This document shows positions 44,232 to 51,581 of a stretch of DNA of 64,000 nucleotides, piece after piece. Made by a program: the position numbers and the translations under genes. The notes beneath the pieces are model-generated. The model was not told the origin of the DNA and did not search any database. It was given only the letters and a program-made list of their open reading frames with translations. Where the stretch lies: NCBI RefSeq assembly GCF_017306585.1, contig NZ_JAFKIC010000113.1:16317-80316 (forward strand), written 5' to 3'. This DNA is from Mesorhizobium sp. Its GTDB lineage: Bacteria; Pseudomonadota; Alphaproteobacteria; Rhizobiales; Rhizobiaceae. Position 1 is the stretch's first letter, and each line of letters opens with the position of its first letter.

Positions 44232-44307
44232 ACATGGTTATGCCATACGATCCTTTCGCCAGTTTTTCTGAACTGTTGCGATTTGTTTCTGGATTGTTTC
44301 TGAGCGC
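44232..44307 (-). promoter_or_regulatory. 76-bp conserved upstream block with 11-bp-period direct repeats (copy 2)
   Basis: On the minus strand CAGAAACAA-TC-CAGAAACAA is a perfect direct repeat. It is followed by AAAAACTGGCGAAA and CATAACCAT, about 250-320 bp before the NRPS-like start. It aligns without gaps to 10203-10278. The rest of the roughly 450-bp gap between the MORN gene and the NRPS-like gene shows no credible gene. Confidence 0.5.
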
Positions 44308-44430
44308 ACTTTTTGGGCGCCTGTTTCGCTCTTTTTTGGGGATTGCGAAGCTAATCCCGGTACTCCTTCGTACCCGGCCCGGCGCTACAGGGCCGAAGAG
44401 CAGGCTCGCGGCCGGCCCGTCATGCAATCG

Positions 44431-46245
44431 CTACCTGCAAATATTGTACTGGATACCTGGATCACATTTGCGGCTTAGGTCGAAGTAATCAAATTTATAC
44501 GGACGCGGCCTGAACCAAAGCAATTCCAGTGGCTTGCTCTGCCGCTCGCTGCCGTCAGCGAATTTCGCCCTGACGCGGAATTTGTGAATGGAGGAGCGGT
44601 CGGCATGGAATTTGAATCGGCTGGTTTGCTGCGCGATGTCGCGGTTGCCGCGAACAGGTACGTCGATGCTATAGTTCTTTCGGTTATACGGTAGGTGAAT
44701 GTCCTGATAGCGAGCCGCCTCCGGTGAGCCTTCAGAGCCGGAGCCGCATTCAGCGACGGGTTCAGGCACCTCCAGCGCGGCGATGGAAACTGGGACGGTA
44801 AAGGCCTGTTCTTCCGTATGGATTTTATCGTCGGCGTCTTTCCACTTGTATTTCATCTTGCCTACGAGGTTGGTCAGCATCAAGCCTTCAAGTCTGTAGA
44901 TAGACTTTGCTATCGCGCCCAGTTCTATCGAGGCCAGGAATTGACGCGAGCACTCTTCGAGCCCGTCGATGGACGCGCATTTGAAATGGCGCGTCTGTAA
45001 AGTGCCTACGTCCGCACCGGCCTGCCTGATTGAGGTCAATACGTCGATACTCTCCGAAGAATCGAAATCTTCGAGACCCTTGATGTCGAAAAAGGTCGAT
45101 GAATAACCTCGCTCGTCGGAAAAAGCGAAATGGAATTCCGGCTCCAGAACTTGGCCCCACCCTTGGTTCAATATCATGAATCGTGGGCTGAACCCTTCGC
45201 AGCCGATATCCGCGAAAAGTGATAACATTGGTTTATTGAACGGTTCACTTTCCGTGAAATCCAGAGACATACTGGATATTCTGCCTTTTTTACCTTTGTC
45301 AGACGCTAGGTCGACCTTTAAAAAGGCATAATAGTCATCCCATTCTATTTCGCCAAACGTATGATCTTCTATTTCTATATTGCTGTCGCCATTCCAGAAA
45401 TTCATAAGGGCGCTTGATCTCGGATAGAACTGAACGTTATCAGCCAAATTTAGTGTTTCGTATTGAAGCAATGGACTGGATATCAGGTTGATGCGCTCAT
45501 CTATCGCCGCCGAGATGGAGAACCCGGCCGCCTGTCCCGACCTGGTTCCGGCTTTCAGAAGACCGCCCACCCGGGCATCGGCGAAGAGATCGGGGCGCCT
45601 GCCTTCGACTTCGCGTCCGCCCCGCCAGACGGATCGGTAGGTCGTGCCGCCGGGAAGCTGCGTCGTTCCCGTCCCGTCGCGGACGCCGTCGCGAAATGTG
45701 CCGATGAAGATCTCGCCATTCGTCGAGACATAGCGGGCCGGCCCGTCGGCCACGCCATGCCGCATCTGGCCTTGATAGCGGTTGCCGGCCTCATCCACCC
45801 ACAGGACCGACCCCTCCGGGGCGCCATCCAGCCATTCGCCGTCGAGATACTCGCCCGTGCGCAATTCCAGCCGGCCATGTCCCTCCGGCTTGCCCCCGAC
45901 GAGCGAGCCGACATAGGTGGCGAAGACCGTTCCCGGATCGTAGGAGGGCGAGCCGCCGACGCGCCATTGCAGGCGCCCATGCCCGGAAGGCAGCCCGTCG
46001 GGCGACAGGCCGCCATCGGCCAGCAGCGGGTCCGGTTCCCAGATGAAATCCAGGCCTTTTTCGGGCGAGGGGTCCCAGACGCGCACGGTCTTTCGCGAGA
46101 CCGAACGGGTGGCGGCATCATAGATCGTCTGGACGCGGCTCTCCCACGCCGGATGGGGTGACGGATGGAGATAGTCACCGCCGGCGGCATCGATCGTTGC
46201 CGCCAGCACCGCGAGCGCGGCCAACGAAGCTCGTCTTGCAATCAT
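44431..46245 (-). CDS. exported MORN-repeat protein with an unrelated C-terminal half
   Basis: 604 aa with a signal peptide (MIARRASLAALAVLAATIDA). Residues about 85-215 hold MORN-type repeats (GHGRLQW, YVGSLVGGKPEGHGRLEL, YLDGEWLDGAPEGSV, YQGQMRHGVADGPARYV, FIGTFRDGVRDGTG). Such repeats form a beta scaffold at membranes or with protein partners. The C-terminal 350 or so residues have no recognised domain and several Cys residues. The DNA for this part (about 44431-45480) is clearly more AT-rich than the rest. The gene may be a fusion or partly acquired. It stands alone behind the NRPS-like region. Confidence 0.7.
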   Translation of the reverse strand: MIARRASLAALAVLAATIDAAGGDYLHPSPHPAWESRVQTIYDAATRSVSRKTVRVWDPSPEKGLDFIWEPDPLLADGGLSPDGLPSGHGRLQWRVGGSPSYDPGTVFATYVGSLVGGKPEGHGRLELRTGEYLDGEWLDGAPEGSVLWVDEAGNRYQGQMRHGVADGPARYVSTNGEIFIGTFRDGVRDGTGTTQLPGGTTYRSVWRGGREVEGRRPDLFADARVGGLLKAGTRSGQAAGFSISAAIDERINLISSPLLQYETLNLADNVQFYPRSSALMNFWNGDSNIEIEDHTFGEIEWDDYYAFLKVDLASDKGKKGRISSMSLDFTESEPFNKPMLSLFADIGCEGFSPRFMILNQGWGQVLEPEFHFAFSDERGYSSTFFDIKGLEDFDSSESIDVLTSIRQAGADVGTLQTRHFKCASIDGLEECSRQFLASIELGAIAKSIYRLEGLMLTNLVGKMKYKWKDADDKIHTEEQAFTVPVSIAALEVPEPVAECGSGSEGSPEAARYQDIHLPYNRKNYSIDVPVRGNRDIAQQTSRFKFHADRSSIHKFRVRAKFADGSERQSKPLELLWFRPRPYKFDYFDLSRKCDPGIQYNICR

Positions 46246-46461
46246 CTCTCAATCCCCACCCGGCGCTGATTGCTAGGCCATCGCCTTGCCGAGTCAAGAG
46301 TGCGGGTCGGGCCGACCGCGGGCCATCCAGCCACCGGCCCTCAATCTTTTTTCAGAAAAACTTTCGCCGCCCGGGAATAAAGCGCCAGGCCGGCGGGTCT
46401 TCACTGCAAGCGGGGCAATCCAGCGGCCCGCGACCCCTGAGAAGAAACAAGGATTATCACG

Positions 46462-46713
46462 ATGACCAAGCTCGCCCTCGGCGTGGCTGCGATGCTGCTC
46501 GCCTCGAGCTCCGCCTTCGCCGGCTCAGACCATTTCAATGCCGGTCCCGGAAGCCAGCCTGTCGCCAATGTCGACAGCACCGCCACCGCCTCGATCCCCT
46601 ACACCGTGGGCCACAAGAAGGTCGCCACCAGGCCGACCTCCAGCTCCAGCCCGGCGCCGGCCCAGTCTGGCGCGGATGATTTCGGCCCGCCCGTCCTGGG
46701 CATGGGAGGCTGA
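46462..46713 (+). CDS. small exported protein, unknown function
   Basis: 83 aa. The signal peptide MTKLALGVAAMLLASSSAFA ends at AFA-GS. The mature protein is short and Ser/Pro/Ala-rich (RPTSSSSPAPAQSGADDFGP), so probably disordered. The AAGGA site is about 9 bp before ATG. A GGAATAAA...GTC pattern about 90 bp upstream could be an ECF-type promoter, but I give it little weight. It stands 108 bp before the metallo-hydrolase gene. Confidence 0.6.
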   Translation: MTKLALGVAAMLLASSSAFAGSDHFNAGPGSQPVANVDSTATASIPYTVGHKKVATRPTSSSSPAPAQSGADDFGPPVLGMGG

Positions 46714-46821
46714 ATTCACGGGTTCGGGCTGCCCTCAAGGTCCCGACCAGGTCCGCGATCAGGGCGGAGGGCCTCGTGACAAGGTCCTCCGTCACCCCTT
46801 CACCACAACAGGAGAACGCTG

Positions 46822-47793
46822 ATGTTCAGCATGACACGCCGCACAGTGCTTGGAACCGCCGCCGCCGCTGCCGCCTTCGGGCTGGCCGGCAAGCTCGAAT
46901 TCACCCGACCGGCCTTCGCCCAGACGCCGGTGGAACCTGCCGTCGGCTTCTACAAATACACGGTCGGCGACATCGAGGTCACCGCCGTCTATGACGGCAT
47001 CTGGAGGAAGCCGCACGACCCGGCCTTTATCGCCAATGCTTCGGTCGACGACACCAAGGCAGCGCTCGCCAAGGCGGGGCTGACCACCGACTTCATGCCC
47101 ATTCCGCTCACCGTCGTGGTGCTGAAGATGGGCGGCCGGCTGATCATGATGGATGCCGGCTCGGGCGTCGGCCAGTGGCAGACCAACGCCACGCATCTGC
47201 CGGCCAACATGGCCGCCGCCGGCATCGACTACAAGGCGATCGACACCATCATGATCTCGCATTTCCACCCCGACCATGTCTGGGGCCTGATGGAGAAGGG
47301 CACCAACGCGCCGGTGTTTCCCAATGCCGAGCTGATCGTCAACGCCACGGAGTACAATTGGTGGACCGATCCCAGCCGGCTCGCGAAACTGCCCGAGGGC
47401 CGCAAGCCGGCGGGCAAGCGCATCGCCGAGAATTTCCCGAAATGGAAGAACTGGAAGCTGGTCGAGGACGGCGCGGAAGTGGCGCCCGGCATCCAGATCA
47501 TCGCCGCGCCGGGCCATACGCCGGGCCATTCGGTGTATCTCGCCAGCACCGGCAAGGAACAGTTCATGGTCTCGGCCGACACCATGTACGTGCCGGCGCT
47601 GCTGGCGCCGCATCCGGAGTGGCAAGGCAGCTACGACCAGGACGGGCCGACGGCGATAACCACCCGCCACAAGATCATCGACCGGGTGATCGCCGACAAC
47701 ATCCGCATTTCCGGCTCGCACTTCCCGTTCCCCGGCACCGGCGTCTTCGTGAAAGACGGCAATGCTTACGGCTTCACACCGGTTCAAGTTTGA
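46822..47793 (+). CDS. Tat-exported metallo-beta-lactamase-fold hydrolase
   Basis: 323 aa. A twin-arginine signal (SMTRRTVLGTAAAAAAFGLA) is followed by the MBL fold. The metal motif is ISHFHPDHVWGL (HxHxDH), with further His and Asp ligands in APGHTPGHSVYL and VSADTMYVPAL. The last His lies in SGSHFPFPG. The fold hydrolyses or oxidises thioesters, lactones, phosphodiesters or similar substrates; the true one is unknown. It is periplasmic. Its stop codon lies inside the start of the inverted-repeat element at 47792. Confidence 0.85.
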   Translation: MFSMTRRTVLGTAAAAAAFGLAGKLEFTRPAFAQTPVEPAVGFYKYTVGDIEVTAVYDGIWRKPHDPAFIANASVDDTKAALAKAGLTTDFMPIPLTVVVLKMGGRLIMMDAGSGVGQWQTNATHLPANMAAAGIDYKAIDTIMISHFHPDHVWGLMEKGTNAPVFPNAELIVNATEYNWWTDPSRLAKLPEGRKPAGKRIAENFPKWKNWKLVEDGAEVAPGIQIIAAPGHTPGHSVYLASTGKEQFMVSADTMYVPALLAPHPEWQGSYDQDGPTAITTRHKIIDRVIADNIRISGSHFPFPGTGVFVKDGNAYGFTPVQV

Positions 47794-47958
47794 GACCGTT
47801 TGGAAACTCTACTCTGGCGGCCATCTGAAGGCGTTTTCTGCGCTTCCCGTTCTACTGCGTCGCAGTAGAACTGAGCTCACGTACCCAAAAGTACGCTGCG
47901 CTCCGGTTCTCGAAACCACCATCATATGACTCGCCAGAGCGAATTTCGAAACGGTCTC
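47792..47958. repeat. 167-bp MITE-like inverted-repeat element
   Basis: GAGACCGTTT at the left end and AAACGGTCTC at the right end begin imperfect inverted arms of about 30 bp (left GAGACCGTTTGGAAA, right complement GAGACCGTTTCGAAA). Between them lie a perfect GTTCTACTGCG/CGCAGTAGAAC hairpin and a smaller CGTAC/GTACG hairpin. There is no coding sequence inside and no clear target duplication. The left end uses the last base of the hydrolase gene's stop region. Confidence 0.65.
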
Positions 47959-47992
47959 TCGACGCTAGCACTCAAACCAAGAGAGAAAGACA

Positions 47993-48472
47993 ATGAGACA
48001 GATTTTCATGGGCAGGAACGCCCTGTTCGGCCTGCTCGGCGCTATCGCCGTGCTGACGGTCGTGCCCGTCGCCACGATCATGCCGGCCTATGCGGTCGAC
48101 GACATCGAAGGCGCCGACGCGCCGGACCTCACCGCCGTCAAGGCCAAGATCGAGGCCAAGGACTACAAGGGCGCGCTGGCCGACCTGCGCGACCTCGCGC
48201 AGGACAACCAGCAGGCCGACGTCTACAACCTGCTTGGCTTCACGCTGCGCAAGACCGGCGATTTCCAGACCGCGCTGACCTACTACAACAAGGCGCTGGA
48301 GCTGAAGCCCGACCACAAGGCCGCCCGCGAATATCTGGGCGAGCTCTATGTCGAGACCGGCGACATGGCCAAGGCCAACGAACAGCTCGCCTCGCTGCAG
48401 AAACTGTGCCCCGCCGGCTGCGAGGAACTCGAGGATCTGCAGAAGGCCATCGCCACCAAGGTGACGAAGTAA
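47993..48472 (+). CDS. exported tetratricopeptide-repeat protein
   Basis: 159 aa. A signal-anchor-like N-terminus (LFGLLGAIAVLTVVPVATIM) precedes two or three TPR units (DYKGALADLRDLAQDNQQAD, NLLGFTLRKTGDFQTALTYY, KAAREYLGELYVETGDMAKA). A late Cys pair (KLCPAGCEELE) is typical of periplasmic TPR proteins. It may assist envelope protein assembly or multiprotein contacts. It follows the inverted-repeat element. Confidence 0.8.
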   Translation: MRQIFMGRNALFGLLGAIAVLTVVPVATIMPAYAVDDIEGADAPDLTAVKAKIEAKDYKGALADLRDLAQDNQQADVYNLLGFTLRKTGDFQTALTYYNKALELKPDHKAAREYLGELYVETGDMAKANEQLASLQKLCPAGCEELEDLQKAIATKVTK

Positions 48473-48477
48473 GGTTG

Positions 48478-48625
48478 CCCTCACCCGGATTGCCGAGACC
48501 GAATTGCGAAGGGCAATTCAGGGCAATCCGACCTCTCCCCGAGGGGAGAGGAGGGGAGCCGGCGCTGGGCATTCCTCTTCTCCCCGCCGGGGAGAAGGTG
48601 GCCGCGAAGCGGCCGGATGAGGGGG
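48478..48625. repeat. palindromic intergenic repeat (GGTGGCCGCGAAGCGGCCGG subtype)
   Basis: Inverted GGATTGCC/GGCAATCC and CTCTCCCC/GGGGAGAG arms and a GCCGCGAAGCGGC hairpin. It belongs to the family seen at 10283 and 25773. The remaining 190 bp before the DoxX gene shows nothing clear. Confidence 0.65.
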
Positions 48626-48813
48626 CTGGCGCTGACCTCTCCCCTCATGGGCCAAAGTTCCGGCGCTCGTGGCTGGCGCCCTATTGCCGGAGCCGGCACC
48701 TCTCCCTCAGACCGGCTCCGGCCTTTTCGAGAAACCGACATTGCAGCGCCCTTTGCGCGTGGCCCACGGGCCGCGTGGCGCCTTGCCTGCGACCAGAAAC
48801 TGGAGGCTGACCC

Positions 48814-49335
48814 ATGACACTGACCGAAATCGACGCGAAGCTCACCGGCCTCGCCACGAGATATCACATAGGGGATGTGACCCTGCTTGCCGGCCGCCTG
48901 CTCATGTCCTTCATCTTCCTGCACGAGGGCGTGACGCTGATCATCCATTTCGACGGCGCCGCCAAGGCGATGGCCGCGCAAGGCGTCGGCCTGCCGCTGT
49001 TTGTCGCCACCATCGCGTTGCAGCTCGGGGCAGGGCTCTCGGTGGCGGCGGGCGTGCTGACGCGGCTGGGCGCCATCGGCCTCGGCTTCTTCTGCCTGGC
49101 AACGGCCACGCTGTTCCACACCAACTTCGCCAGCCAGACCGAGCTTTTGAATTTCGAGAAGGATCTGGCCATCGCCGGCGGCATGTTCGTACTGGCCGTC
49201 GCCGGCGCGGGCCGGATTTCGCTGGATTGGCTGGTCATGGCCTATCTCCAGCAGCGCAAGCGCGACAAGGAAATGGTGGCGGCCTTGCTGGCGGTGGAGA
49301 ACCACATGACGGTTGATGTGAGGCTGCCGGTCTGA
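48814..49335 (+). CDS. DoxX-family membrane protein
   Basis: 173 aa with four hydrophobic helices: LLAGRLLMSFIFLHEGVTLI, VATIALQLGAGLSVAAGVL, LGAIGLGFFCLATATLFHT and DLAIAGGMFVLAVAGAG. This is the DoxX/DoxD plan (quinone- or oxidase-associated membrane proteins, also linked to redox stress). It has a cytoplasmic basic tail (LQQRKRDKEMVA). The family function is not settled. It is transcribed alone. Confidence 0.8.
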   Translation: MTLTEIDAKLTGLATRYHIGDVTLLAGRLLMSFIFLHEGVTLIIHFDGAAKAMAAQGVGLPLFVATIALQLGAGLSVAAGVLTRLGAIGLGFFCLATATLFHTNFASQTELLNFEKDLAIAGGMFVLAVAGAGRISLDWLVMAYLQQRKRDKEMVAALLAVENHMTVDVRLPV

Positions 49336-49357
49336 GGTCACGCGGGGCTTGCCCTGT

Positions 49358-49540
49358 CGGCGCTCCACGGCGCCCCCCTCTGTCCTGCCGGACATCTCCC
49401 CCACGAGGGGGGAGATTGGCTGCTTTGGCGCTGGCGCTCGTCTTGCAACGTTGAAAACTGGCGAAAGCCGAAGCGACATCGATCTCCCCCCAAGTGGGGG
49501 AGATGGCCGGCAGGCCAGAGGGGGGCGCCGTGGAGCGCTG
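49358..49540. repeat. paired palindromic intergenic repeat with long outer arms
   Basis: CGGCGCTCCACGGCGCCCCC begins the left arm. Its inverted copy (GGGGGCGCCGTGGAGCGCTG) closes the right. The spacer has GTTGAAAACTGGCGAAAGCC. The same outer CGGCGCTCCACGG extension occurs at 50024 and 58045. Confidence 0.8.
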
Positions 49541-49572
49541 CCTTCCGCACCCACCAATCACGCAGAATTTCC

Positions 49573-49597
49573 GGATCGTTCGCGGCGTCGCGACGTT
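49573..49597 (+). promoter_or_regulatory. candidate EcfG-type promoter (variant)
   Basis: GGATC, an 18-bp spacer and TT lie 28 bp before the DUF2934 gene. It is a one-base variant of GGAAC-N18-TT with the same spacing as the sites at 13947 and 50113. Confidence 0.35.
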
Positions 49598-49624
49598 CAT
49601 CCTCCTCACAAGGGAGAAATCGAC

Positions 49625-49948
49625 ATGAGCGACGACAGGAACAACAAAATCCGCGACCGCGCCTACGCGATCTGGCAGCGCGAAGGCGGGTTGCATGGCG
49701 ATCATGAGCGCCACTGGAACCAGGCGGAACTCGAAATTGACCGTGAGGCGGCGCTGCCGCTGACGGCGGACGATGCCTTGCCGCAAACGCGCGAAATTGC
49801 CAGCACCGACGTGCTGACGGTCGAGGACCTCGCCATGCGCACCGGCATATCGGGTGACCAGGCACAGGAGTTGATCGACCGCCTCGGCACCGACCGCGCC
49901 GCGATCGAGGATGCCGCCCGCGCACTGAAGTCCAGGCGCAAGCGCTGA
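49625..49948 (+). CDS. DUF2934/DUF3606 stress-type small protein
   Basis: 107 aa starting MSDDRNNKIRDRAYAIWQRE with AAGGGAG 7 bp upstream. The first 40 residues match DUF2934 (AYAIWQREGGLHGDHERHWN). The end resembles a DUF3606-like helix-turn-helix (TVEDLAMRTGISGDQAQELI, then LGTDRAAIEDAARALKSRR). Such proteins are usual members of the rhizobial general stress regulon. It ends at the hairpin at 49985. Confidence 0.8.
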   Translation: MSDDRNNKIRDRAYAIWQREGGLHGDHERHWNQAELEIDREAALPLTADDALPQTREIASTDVLTVEDLAMRTGISGDQAQELIDRLGTDRAAIEDAARALKSRRKR

Positions 49949-49984
49949 GCGCGAACTCGCCTTTTCAAACAAGGCGTTGGGATA

Positions 49985-50019
49985 GCCCGATGAGAAGATG
50001 ATTCATCGGGCGTCTTTTT
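49985..50019 (+). terminator. intrinsic terminator after the DUF2934 gene
   Basis: GCCCGATGA and TCATCGGGC form a 9-bp stem, followed by GTC and five T residues. It lies 36 bp after the gene's stop. Confidence 0.75.
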
Positions 50020-50023
50020 CAAG

Positions 50024-50105
50024 GCCGGCGCTCCACGGCGCCCCCTCTGTCCTGCCGGACATCTCCCCCACAAGGGGGGAGATTGGCGGCTTTGGCGCTG
50101 GCACT
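50024..50105. repeat. solo half of the palindromic intergenic repeat
   Basis: GCCGGCGCTCCACGGCGCCC then a CATCTCCCCC hairpin and ATTGGCGGCTTTGGCGCTGG. The mate half is missing; it sits directly before the stress-type promoter at 50113. Confidence 0.7.
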
Positions 50106-50112
50106 TTTCCGG

Positions 50113-50137
50113 GGAACCCTAACCCCTCTCGCAGGTT
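50113..50137 (+). promoter_or_regulatory. candidate general-stress (EcfG-type) promoter
   Basis: GGAAC-N18-TT (GGAAC at 50113-50117, TT at 50136-50137) lies 33 bp before the PRC-barrel gene. It matches the site at 13947 exactly in spacing. Confidence 0.45.
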
Positions 50138-50170
50138 CCTCCTGTCCAACCCCAACAGGAGATGCACCCC

Positions 50171-50455
50171 ATGGACCACAGCAACCACGTCAGGCTGACC
50201 GATACCGAACTGACCTCTGACGAACTGGAAGGCGCCACCATCTACGGCCCCGGCGACGAGAAGATCGGCTCGGTCGATCATCTGCACGGCAGCCAGGTCG
50301 TCATCGATGTCGGCGGGTTTCTCGGCATCGGCGCCAAGCCGGTGGCGGTCGCCGCCCGCGAACTCGACTTCATGCGCGACGAGGACGGCGACATCCATGC
50401 CGTGACCAGTTGGACCAAGGACCAGCTGAAAGCCATGCCCGAGCATCGGGACTGA
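50171..50455 (+). CDS. PRC-barrel domain protein
   Basis: 94 aa starting MDHSNHVRLTDTELTSDELE; I prefer this ATG to the one at 50162 because the AGGAG site is correctly spaced for it. The core GATIYGPGDEKIGSVDHLHG then VVIDVGGFLGIGAKPVAVAA is a PRC-barrel. This domain is used in photosynthetic reaction centres, ribosome maturation and many small stress proteins. It is probably part of the EcfG general stress regulon, given the promoter candidate. Cytoplasmic, function unknown. Confidence 0.8.
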   Translation: MDHSNHVRLTDTELTSDELEGATIYGPGDEKIGSVDHLHGSQVVIDVGGFLGIGAKPVAVAARELDFMRDEDGDIHAVTSWTKDQLKAMPEHRD

Positions 50456-50551
50456 TGCGGCAAAGCGAGAGCGGGCATTGCGCCCGCGATCGCCGGCACC
50501 AGGAGCAGGCCCGGCGGGAACCGGGCCTCTTCAGTTTCCAGGGAGAAGGCG

Positions 50552-50701
50552 ATGATCCGCAAACTCAAGGACGGCAAATACCGGCTCTACTCACGCAAGA
50601 AGGACGAGAAGACCGGGAAGAGGCGCAATCTCGGCACGTTCGACACGCGCGAAGCGGCGGAGAAGCATGAGCGGGAGGTTCAGTATTTCAAGCGGCATTG
50701 A
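50552..50701 (+). CDS. 49-aa basic small protein
   Basis: The frame opens MIRKLKDGKYRLYSRKKDEK and continues TGKRRNLGTFDTREAAEKHE. A GGGAGAAGG site lies 4-9 bp before the ATG. The end EREVQYFKRH is highly charged. This short form is common in rhizobia. The repeated Lys/Arg-Tyr pattern resembles the N-terminal AP2-like arm-binding piece of integrase-type proteins, although the rest is absent. Its function is unknown. Confidence 0.75.
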   Translation: MIRKLKDGKYRLYSRKKDEKTGKRRNLGTFDTREAAEKHEREVQYFKRH

Positions 50702-50730
50702 GAGGCCCTCTGCCGTGTCCGGCCCGTAGC

Positions 50731-51228
50731 TTATCCCTTGGCCGGTTCTTCGTAGATGCCGATGATGAGAAGCCATGCGCCCGAAATGAGGAAGGCGAAC
50801 AACACGATGGTTCCAAGGGCGGCGATGTAAAGGCCCGTGCTGTGTCCGAGAATGAGGAAAATCGCGCCTGTGACCTCCGCGAGGTAACACATCGTGCCGC
50901 CGGCGAGCCGGGGTGCGGTGAGCCCGATGGAACTCATCCCCGACATGATGGCGACGACATACCCTCTGACAAAGATGAACGTTGCCACGAGCCAGAGGAA
51001 AAACCATTCGAGGCCAAGCGCCGGAAGATATTGACCGCCCAGAAGCGCCAGGCTGCATGCCATGAAAATCGCGGAGAAGCCCGACAGCATGTTGATTGCC
51101 CGGTTCTTGTGCGTCGTGTTGCGGACGATGCGTTCGGGATTGATCGAGATCGCGACGAAGATCAACCCGGCAAGCCCCGCCGCGCCGCCGCCCACCATGA
51201 CGAAGAAATTGCTCCATTGATCCAACAT
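50731..51228 (-). CDS. multi-pass membrane protein, unknown function
   Basis: 165 aa with four or five hydrophobic helices, beginning NFFVMVGGGAAGLAGLIFVA and ending LFAFLISGAWLLIIGIYEE. The polar loop after helix 1 reads INPERIVRNTTHKNRAINML. No domain is recognised. It stands alone, convergent with the 49-aa gene. Confidence 0.7.
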   Translation of the reverse strand: MLDQWSNFFVMVGGGAAGLAGLIFVAISINPERIVRNTTHKNRAINMLSGFSAIFMACSLALLGGQYLPALGLEWFFLWLVATFIFVRGYVVAIMSGMSSIGLTAPRLAGGTMCYLAEVTGAIFLILGHSTGLYIAALGTIVLFAFLISGAWLLIIGIYEEPAKG

Positions 51229-51581
51229 GACTTGCCCCTCATGCCCGAGCTTCAGCCGGTTCGATGGAGGCGCAGGCTAGCATAGCTGCATTCTCGAACT
51301 CCACGGGATAGCGATCACGAGGGCGCCATCCGAGCGACGGGGCTTGGCTCCCGCCCATCATTGTTCAGCCGGCTTTGCGCACCATGCCCAAGTGGCCCAG
51401 CGCCGGAATCCAAGAAAACGGGCGCTTTCGTCCAAAACCGCCGCCGCACGATCGGAATAGTCTTCCCGATACCGATCGGTGCTAGCCAAGAACAGGCACA
51501 AAGCTATCAACCGGCATCGATCTCCTTTGGCTTCCGTCCGCTCCAGGGCGGCGCGGAAGCCGCAACCAATGGGAGACTTTT
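51229..51581. other. gene-free stretch before the NCS1 permease
   Basis: About 350 bp. No hairpin, repeat family member or clear operator was seen. The promoter of the permease-hyu operon should be here, possibly with a binding site for the AraC regulator at 56898. Confidence 0.4.

Noticed and set aside
44234-44488. 84-codon plus-strand frame in the gap before the NRPS-like gene
   Set aside because: It lies on the conserved 76-bp regulatory block and overlaps the MORN gene end; its conserved part is better explained as a DNA site because copy 1 is not in an equivalent frame.
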